34,258 nt of DNA from Pseudomonas sp. C1C7 (GTDB lineage Bacteria > Pseudomonadota > Gammaproteobacteria > Pseudomonadales > Pseudomonadaceae). Below, piece after piece: positions 32,221-34,258 of the stretch (positions are counted from its first letter, which is position 1; each line of letters opens with the position of its first letter). The notes under the pieces are model-generated. The model saw only the letters and a program-made list of their open reading frames with translations. It was not told where the DNA came from and did no database searches. The translations under genes and the position numbers were made by a program. The stretch is from contig NZ_JABFMP010000053.1 of the NCBI RefSeq assembly GCF_013359595.1, forward strand, positions 1 to 34,258. Direction: 5' to 3'.

Positions 32221-33195
32221 ATGAACAGAAATGACCTGCGTCGTGCCGATATCAACCTGCTGGTGGTTTTCGAGACGATGATGCATGAGCGAAACGTCAG
32301 CCGCGTCGGTGAAAAACTATTCCTCGGTCAGCCCACCATCAGCGGTGCGTTGAGCCGCCTGCGGGTGCTGTTCGATGACCCGTTGTTCATCCGCAGCGGG
32401 CGGGCCATGGAGCCTACCCTGCGGGCCGAGGAAATCTTCGCCAACCTGTCGCCGGCGCTGGACGGCATCGCCGCCGCGTTGAGCCGCTGCCAGTCGTTCG
32501 ATCCGCTGACCAGCGAAGCGACCTTTCATGTCGGGCTTTCCGATGATGTTGAATACGCGCTGTTGCCGCGGCTGTTACGGCAATTGCGCCTCGAAGCGCC
32601 GAACATCCGCCTGATCGTGCGGCGGGTCGATCAGCAGCAGATGACCCAGCGGCTGGTCAATGGCGACATCTCCATGGGCATCAGCCACACCCTCGACCTG
32701 CCGGCCAATGCACGGCGCAAGACCCTGCGGGCGATCAAGCCGATGCTGCTGCGGGCCGACAGTCGACCAGGAGCACTGGAGCTGGAGGAGTTTTGCCGGC
32801 GTCCCCATGCGGTGGTGTCGTCCATGGGCAGTGCCACCGACGACACCGACCAGGCCCTGAGCCTGCTGGGCCGGCAGCGCAAGGTGGTGCTGACCGTGCC
32901 GCAGTTCAGCGCCTTGCCGATGTTGCTGGCGCAAAGCGATCTGCTGGCGATCGTGCCGGATTACGTGGCCAAGGCGATGGCGGTGTCGGGAGGCATGCGG
33001 GCTGAAGCGGCACCGCTGTCATTGCCGGTGCAGGAGCTGTCGATGGTTTGGCGCGCGGCGGCGCACAACGATCCGGGTGAACGCTGGTTGCGCTCACGGT
33101 GCAGTGCGTTTCTCAGTGAACCGGTCGAGTTGCAGGTGGTGCCCAAATCCCGACCGGTTCTGCACAACGATCAGGCCTTGCTGGCGGCCAGGTAA
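32221..33195 (+). CDS. LysR-family transcriptional regulator
   Basis: 324 residues. HTH at about 9-66 with INLLVVFETMMHERNVSRVG and GQPTISGALSRLRVLFDDPL, the pattern of the NodD/NahR/SyrM-like LysR subgroup, then an effector domain (about 95-300). ATG at 32221 begins MNRNDLRRADINLLVVFE, the natural start; the ribosome site is weak, and the longer frame from 32134 adds an unlikely extension. Its last 25 bp overlap the 3' end of the convergent SnoaL-like gene. The target genes are not obvious. Confidence 0.88.
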   Translation: MNRNDLRRADINLLVVFETMMHERNVSRVGEKLFLGQPTISGALSRLRVLFDDPLFIRSGRAMEPTLRAEEIFANLSPALDGIAAALSRCQSFDPLTSEATFHVGLSDDVEYALLPRLLRQLRLEAPNIRLIVRRVDQQQMTQRLVNGDISMGISHTLDLPANARRKTLRAIKPMLLRADSRPGALELEEFCRRPHAVVSSMGSATDDTDQALSLLGRQRKVVLTVPQFSALPMLLAQSDLLAIVPDYVAKAMAVSGGMRAEAAPLSLPVQELSMVWRAAAHNDPGERWLRSRCSAFLSEPVELQVVPKSRPVLHNDQALLAAR

Positions 33196-33599
33196 GCACC
33201 GAGGCGCTTGCCCATTTCCTCGCCGAGGGCCTGCAAGCCGCTCATGGGGCGGACCATCACTTCGAAATCGACAATCTTGCCCTGTTCATTGAAGCGGATC
33301 ATGTCGATGCCCTTGAGCTGTTTTCCGCTGACGGTGGCGCTGAATTCGAGAATCACATTCAGGCCGTCGGCGGTCGCCAGTTCACGGTGGTAGGTGAAGT
33401 CTTCGAACACCTTGGACACCGTGTTGAGAATCATCGACACCACCGACGCGCCCGGATAGGGCGTGTGCGCCATGGGCGAGCGGAACACCACCTGTTCGTC
33501 CAGCAGGCCGGGCAATGTCGTGAGGTCGCCGGCGCGGATCATCGCGTGCCAGAGGCTCAACGACTCGGCGGCCTTGGGATGCAGTTGCAGTTCAGACAT
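33171..33599 (-). CDS. SnoaL/NTF2-like protein
   Basis: 142 residues, one NTF2-like alpha-beta barrel. The pattern LSLWHAMIRAGDLTTLPGLL, FRSPMAHTPYPG, and IRFNEQGKIVDFEVMVRP is typical of SnoaL-like polyketide-cyclase/isomerase-fold proteins found widely in bacteria, mostly of unknown function. ATG at 33599 with AGGAGTTG upstream decides the start over 33629. It lies 26 nt after the SGNH hydrolase on the same strand, so is likely the second gene of that operon, and its end overlaps the LysR gene on the other strand. Confidence 0.82.
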   Translation of the reverse strand: MSELQLHPKAAESLSLWHAMIRAGDLTTLPGLLDEQVVFRSPMAHTPYPGASVVSMILNTVSKVFEDFTYHRELATADGLNVILEFSATVSGKQLKGIDMIRFNEQGKIVDFEVMVRPMSGLQALGEEMGKRLGAYLAASKA

Positions 33600-33625
33600 G
33601 GTCAACTCCTGTTTTTTGTTGTTGT

Positions 33626-34258
33626 TCAAAGCTTGCCTGATGCGGTCTCGGTCAGGTGCCGCGCGATCACCTGCGCGGCGTCCTCGGCCCAGACACTGTA
33701 GATCGCCGGGCCCGGATGAAACCCGTCCGACGCCATCGAACCCGCCACGGGCGCCAGATGGGTGTCCAGCATCCTACAGTGATGAACGTGACCGGTCAGT
33801 TCTGCCAGACGCGCATTGAACCGTGCGGCGCGATGGCCCAGATACCAGCGCAGCGGCTGCGGCAGGGCCGGGAACAGGTGCATGGGCGGAAGCGGGGAGA
33901 AGACGATCAGCCGCACCGCGAATTTGTCGGTCAGCACCTCGATCAGCTGTTGTTGCCGGGCGATCCACTGATCCACCGTGAGCATGCCGGTGACATCGTT
34001 GACGCCAATCGACAGCAACGCCACATCGAAAGGCTGTGGCGCGTGCTGCTCCAACCGCTCCAGCAACGCCTGGGAATCCAGCCCCATTTGGGCCCACAGC
34101 GACCAACATACCCGATGAGCCCTGGCCAGCCGACCGACCAGTTGCCCACTCAACGCCTCCCCCTGATGCACCGCCCCGACCCCCGCCGCAGCGCTGTCGC
34201 CAAGAATCAACAAGCGCAAAACCTCACCATCACCCACCACCCCCTCCCGCGCACCCAC
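33626..34258 (-). CDS. SGNH/GDSL-family hydrolase, 5' end beyond the window
   Basis: 210 residues visible; the frame is open to the right edge, so the start is outside. SGNH blocks: LILGDSAAAGVGA (block I, nucleophile Ser), GVNDVTGML (block III, Asn) and DGFHPGPAIY (block V, Asp/His dyad). These enzymes hydrolyse esters of lipids, sugars or acetylated polymers; the substrate is unknown. Part of a likely operon with the SnoaL-like gene downstream. Confidence 0.88.
   Translation of the reverse strand: MGAREGVVGDGEVLRLLILGDSAAAGVGAVHQGEALSGQLVGRLARAHRVCWSLWAQMGLDSQALLERLEQHAPQPFDVALLSIGVNDVTGMLTVDQWIARQQQLIEVLTDKFAVRLIVFSPLPPMHLFPALPQPLRWYLGHRAARFNARLAELTGHVHHCRMLDTHLAPVAGSMASDGFHPGPAIYSVWAEDAAQVIARHLTETASGKL

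Overview
The window looks like chromosomal DNA of a fluorescent-group Pseudomonas. The base composition is GC-rich, genes are densely packed, and a gcvH/gcvP pair sits behind a TyrR-like GcsR activator. Many intergenic gaps hold the short inverted repeats (REP/REPIN-like) common in P. fluorescens relatives. I saw no rRNA, tRNA, CRISPR array, insertion sequence or prophage. Species cannot be fixed from this sequence alone.

Layout. (1) 1-2373, minus strand: start of gcvP, gcvH, a textbook sigma54 promoter, and gcsR: the glycine cleavage locus. (2) 2431-9618: a LysR regulator divergent from a four-gene catabolic cluster: ureohydrolase, aldehyde dehydrogenase, NCS1 permease and a choline-dehydrogenase-like GMC oxidoreductase. 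Together these could import an alcohol carrying a guanidino group, oxidise it to the acid and split off urea; the substrate is unknown. (3) 9660-17171: accessory genes: GNAT acetyltransferase, exported sulfatase, NIPSNAP protein, a LysR/SDR divergent pair, an exported protein made of 13-residue repeats, an NmrA-like oxidoreductase with an exported cupin, and a small cytochrome c. (4) 17232-20004: haem ABC transporter permease and ATPase plus a ChaN-like lipoprotein, with the substrate-binding gene absent and perhaps reduced to a 16-codon remnant. (5) 20207-32121: a stress and signalling region: catalase, two receiver-only response regulators, a Dps-like protein without recognisable iron ligands, an MscS-type channel with a cyclic-nucleotide domain, two paralogous PAS histidine kinases, a FixJ-type regulator, a GATase1-like protein, a small membrane protein and a type II NADH dehydrogenase-like flavoprotein. 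(6) 32221-34258: LysR regulator, SnoaL-like protein and the 3' part of an SGNH hydrolase.

The most interesting signal is regulatory. A 16-bp palindrome of the form TMATACC-N2-GGTATKA recurs in at least seven intergenic regions between 15.3 and 32.1 kb. In five promoter directions the promoter-proximal copy starts exactly 32 nt upstream of a -10-like hexamer (TAGAAG, TAGAAG, TACTAG, TATGAA, CATGAG), and in three of these a second copy lies exactly 21 nt further upstream. These promoters face the FixJ-type regulator itself, the NADH dehydrogenase, the Dps-like protein, the MscS/cNMP channel and the tandem-repeat exported protein. A variant with different spacing precedes both receiver-only regulators. 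I infer a local two-component regulon run by the kinase and FixJ-type regulator at 29.4-31.8 kb. Whether it has been described elsewhere cannot be judged here.
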